The position numbers were made by a program, and so were the translations under genes. DNA of 64,000 nucleotides from Aquilaria yunnanensis. Its lineage: Eukaryota > Streptophyta > Magnoliopsida > Malvales > Thymelaeaceae. Below the pieces are notes generated by a model. That model had not been told where the DNA came from, searched no databases, and was given only the letters and a program-made list of their open reading frames with translations. Below are positions 60,704 through 64,000 of this stretch, piece by piece. Each line of letters begins with the position of its first letter. The first letter of the stretch is position 1. Location of the stretch: contig CM077596.1 in assembly GCA_039654915.1 (NCBI GenBank), positions 76,447,751-76,511,750 on the forward strand, given 5' to 3'.

Positions 60704-63060
60704 TTACTTGAAGACTAGATTGTGGCATGTCTTGTCACAGGGGTATCCACAGTCAATTGCTTTACCAGCTGTTCGATCAAAAAACCAGTCGCCTACAGAT
60801 ACAGCAATCGCCTGCATATTTAACAAAATGAACCATTTGATCATATAATAATTAGATTTGAAGAACAGACCGCAGGGCAAGGTGAAGACCATCTCATAAA
60901 CGCAAAGATGGCGCATTAGTGCTTGCCTTGTCATTTATGCTGGGAGAATCAGCAGCAAACCATGTGTCCTGCCTCTCTGATTGGCAGTGAGCAAAGCAGG
61001 AGTTTATGAACAGACCATTCTGGCCTGACTTTGAGAAAACATTTATTGCGTGGAGCATTTGATTCCTGAAATCTGAAAAATCATGGAATTTGGAGAGAGG
61101 AGACGTTATTTTCTAGTATATGTATGCTTTGAAGTTTGAAGCTAAGATTTACCTTGGAAGAATTGAATCTGAGATGAGTTGCACTGAGCATGATTTGCTT
61201 TGCAACTGCTCCAGTCTCCTTGAGGATCAGCGGATTTTGGAGCTAAACTCTCATGGACCTTACAATATAACAAGTTACTCCAGATCACATGCAGATGTTA
61301 CCCATCTTACCAAAAAGTATATAAAGGTGTTGAAGAGAAAAACAGTTACCTGCCAAGAATCATAGGCTGCATTGAGCAGAAACATTGGAGTCTCTATGTT
61401 CGCAACCAAATTTTGAGGAAAGAAGCACTGTGATAATTATACTCCCAAATGTGTCAGCATTTCGTTTCCATCCATGTGCAATCAGTGAGATATTAAACAG
61501 ATAACATCCAAGTTAATAGAAGTTACCGAAGTTCCATCCAATTTGCTCGTACAAGAACTCGGAAGATTCTTTTGCACTTTCTACAAGTACACAGAAACTT
61601 CGAACTCAATGAAAACTGTACTAGAAGGTGATTGTTAAGCTGCAAATGTCGATATTTTAAGACTGATGCTCAAGCATCAGCTAGTGGAAGAACCTTGAAA
61701 GAACATGCTAGAAATTAATGCCATAATGTACCTGTATGTCAACTACACCCGCAAAGAAATTCCTCATAGTGTGGCCGCCCGATACATCAACTCTGCAGCG
61801 TTAAAAAACAAAAAGAGGAATCATGAGCTGGAAAGTTTTTTTCAGTTGAGGAATCAGCACAAAGGGATGGCTCGTTACACGTCAAGGAACATTCCAGCAT
61901 CACTTAGACACTTCACTTTTGTTTCTCCCGGGAACAAATCTCTGAACTCATCACAATGTAGTATTGATGCCAAGCCACCAGCTGAACATCCGGAAAGAAG
62001 AGCCTGCAACACAATAAAACTCAGCATAAGTAGATACGAACAGCTAGCAAACTGAAACGACGGTGTGCTTGAAAGAGAGAAACCTGTTCAGCGTTTCGCA
62101 TTCCCTTGGCCATCAACTCTTCCATTGCAACAGACCAAATAAGTTGACCTTTATAGATAAGCTCGTTAGCCTGCAGAGGCAAAATATGTCAGCTTGACTG
62201 GGGGAGAAAATTGATAAATGAATAAGCTTGATCTATACTTCATCCTGATTATCTCCAGTGAAAGAGGCACCATCGCAATATCTCAGCTTCACCCTATTCC
62301 AGTTGAAGAAATCTGTACAAACAGGAAGGCCGATTCAAGAGCGTTTTAGTCACATGGAAAAAAGTTATAATGACTATAAATTCAACGAATACTGCGTCCA
62401 ATCGAATAAAGACCAGGATTTTCTTCAGGTTTATTGCTCAAAATTCCAGTGAAAGCCAGTTGCTTTTCCATGAATTTCGACGAACCACGCCTAGTGGTCT
62501 TACGATAGACGCAGCTTCTGACACTATTGCACCATCCACCTCCCTAGTAGTCATGAGCATATGTAGAAGATTGTCAAACGAAATTTCAAAATTGTCCAGG
62601 GAAATCATCCAGAAAAAGGTTGGAAAATTTGTAAACCTCCAACTGAATGAGCCAGCTGTTTGCTCCTGATCCAGACCCACGATCAAGATGATAAGCCGGA
62701 GGAGTTCCGTCCAAGCAGACTGAGGCATTAACAAAAATTCAGTGAGTAAACAGAGAAAAAAAAGTTTTCGCCTTCCTCAAAGAGTAAAAAACATTTCGTG
62801 GGTCTGAGCGAGTGAGAACTGAAAGAGATAAGTGTCAGACCAGCTCCTTTAGAAACAGCTCCTTGAATGAGAGTGAGAGGCACCATTAGAGGCCGAGAAG
62901 CGGCGGCGGCGAGGGAGGAGCGAGACGGCGCCGTGTCGGCGTCCAAGTAAGAAAGCAAGCTCTCTCTAGCTTCTAGATCCTCGAACCCATCCTCGGACTG
63001 GGTCGGACCAATCCAGATCAGACACCAAAACCAGAGCGCTCCAATCACCACTCGCTTCAT
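60704..63060 (-). CDS. PAE: Pectin acetylesterase (Notum-like, CE13 family)
   Basis: Removes acetyl groups from pectin in the cell wall. Twelve exons, read right to left: 63060-62841, 62719-62637, 62543-62414, 62312-62239, 62170-62084, 62003-61879, 61792-61732, 61580-61527, 61427-61350, 61258-61153, 61072-60927, 60811-60704. All phases agree and give 423 residues, normal for the family. The N-terminus ([18 protein letters not shown]) is a signal peptide. [24 protein letters not shown] and [10 protein letters not shown] are family motifs. The catalytic triad is Ser205 (GCSAGG), Asp301 (NAAYDSW) and His368 (CFAHCQ). Conserved Cys pairs include the final [14 protein letters not shown]. Intron 11 starts with GC (AAG|GCAAGC), the accepted minor donor. 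I cannot say which PAE paralogue it is. Confidence 0.94.
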
Positions 63061-64000
63061 TGTCACTGAGAAGTTACAACTCGAAGCTCTGATTGAGAAG
63101 AAAACTGGATTTGTTCTCTTCTACCGAGAAGAGATCCTGAGCCGCTGGGCGCCTAAAAATCAAAAGAAATGATGGAAGAGGACAAAATGCCGAAATGGGA
63201 AAATGATAATGACTTGGATTGGTGGGTCTGATATCGAATCTGTGGACGGAAGTTTCCAAGCGAAGGAGCTTGCCTTAGGTGGTTCTTGTGACTAACGAAT
63301 TCCACCGACTGCGGAAAATAAATTTAATGCTGACATGAACAGTGAATGATGAGGTAATATGTAGCAACTCAAATTTCCTTTTCTGGAATTCTGTTCTAGT
63401 TTAGTGTACTTACTTGGTTATTGGATCCAGTTCCAGTGTGTCCCAAGTCACTGGTTCTTCTGTGATTCTGCCGGAGAAGAGAAATCAGACCTAAGCATTG
63501 AATTTGGAGGCCGCGTGCGTAAGCACCAATAGAATTGGAGGCCGCGTAGATCTTCAGGAAATTTCGGGATTCCAGCACCTGTAATTGCGCTCCCTTGGTT
63601 GAATTTTCTTGCAGCTCCAATCCAATTGCATTACGGCAAAAGTTTTTTATTTTTCTTAATATACAAGTTCTTTATAATCCATTTAGGAAAATACTTGTGG
63701 GTATTGGCCATTGTTAAGCGTTAGCTATGAGATTTACGGCGCTATGATGTGGGTATTGCTTTCTACTTTCGTGGTTAAGTGAAAAAATGAGGGATTGAAC
63801 GAAATGTATGTTTTGCATAACTCAAAGGAGCTGAATGGTACATGGAATTATTTCAAATATGATATGTTATTTTTATTTATTACATGGGGATTATTTCAAA
63901 TATGAGATGTTTTTTTAATTTATAACATGGAGTGGTAAATGTCCATGGGAGAGACTTGGAAGATGTTGTTGGTGGTGTCTTTGACCATCTAAATCTTGCC
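63061..64000. other. Upstream region of the pectin acetylesterase gene and window end
   Basis: The leader and promoter lie directly to the right of 63060. The frame at 63396-63620 (minus) is low in family character and not called. Short duplications: TTGGAGGCCGCGT at about 63503 and 63534, and a 43-bp direct repeat at 63843-63932 built on ATTATTTCAAATATGA. Confidence 0.5.

Noticed and set aside
1..64000. A new multi-gene system or cluster
   Set aside because: The four supported genes belong to unrelated, known families and are separated by transposons. Nothing indicates a shared pathway or linked defence or metabolic system.

Overview
The window is nuclear DNA from a flowering plant, probably a eudicot. 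Genes are interrupted by GT-AG introns, the spaces between them are very AT-rich, and transposon families typical of plants fill most of the sequence. Four protein-coding genes can be supported well. A very small fifth one is possible.

Genes. (1) At the left edge, plus strand, lies the 3' part of ASY3, a coiled-coil protein of the meiotic chromosome axis (1-3066, 5' end outside the window). (2) At 39646-40925, plus strand, is a complete three-exon R2R3-MYB gene of subgroup 13 (MYB61/50/55/86-like). (3) At 58464-59311, plus strand, is a complete two-exon DUF1685 gene with two short upstream ORFs in its leader. (4) At 60704-63060, minus strand, is a complete twelve-exon pectin acetylesterase of the Notum-like family with all three catalytic residues. 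Genes 3 and 4 converge, and a 380-bp duplicated segment lies between them. (5) At 5027-5182, minus strand, is a possible 51-residue single-pass membrane peptide or first exon.

The rest is layered transposon sequence. A decayed L1-type LINE fills 20723-30616 and is bounded by a 17-bp target-site duplication. It was later split by a 4.16-kb TG...CA insertion with a 5-bp duplication that resembles an LTR element. A degenerate tandem array of about 90-bp units (19990-20580) sits just upstream. Other elements include five copies of a nearly palindromic 320-345 bp foldback MITE, four copies of a Mutator-like MITE of about 450 bp, two Mutator-like elements with long inverted repeats, an element with 8-bp duplications, several Stowaway MITEs, a hAT element with TAGGGCTGTAA ends, a decayed hAT transposase, a CACTA-type element and a possible tRNA-derived SINE. 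At least four nested pairs can be read directly, which gives relative insertion ages.

The genes do not form a pathway. The window is best read as gene islands at both ends and at about 40 kb, separated by old, layered transposon sequence. I saw no tRNA, rRNA, CRISPR or biosynthetic cluster. Exon boundaries were assigned by eye from splice signals, reading phase and remembered family similarity.
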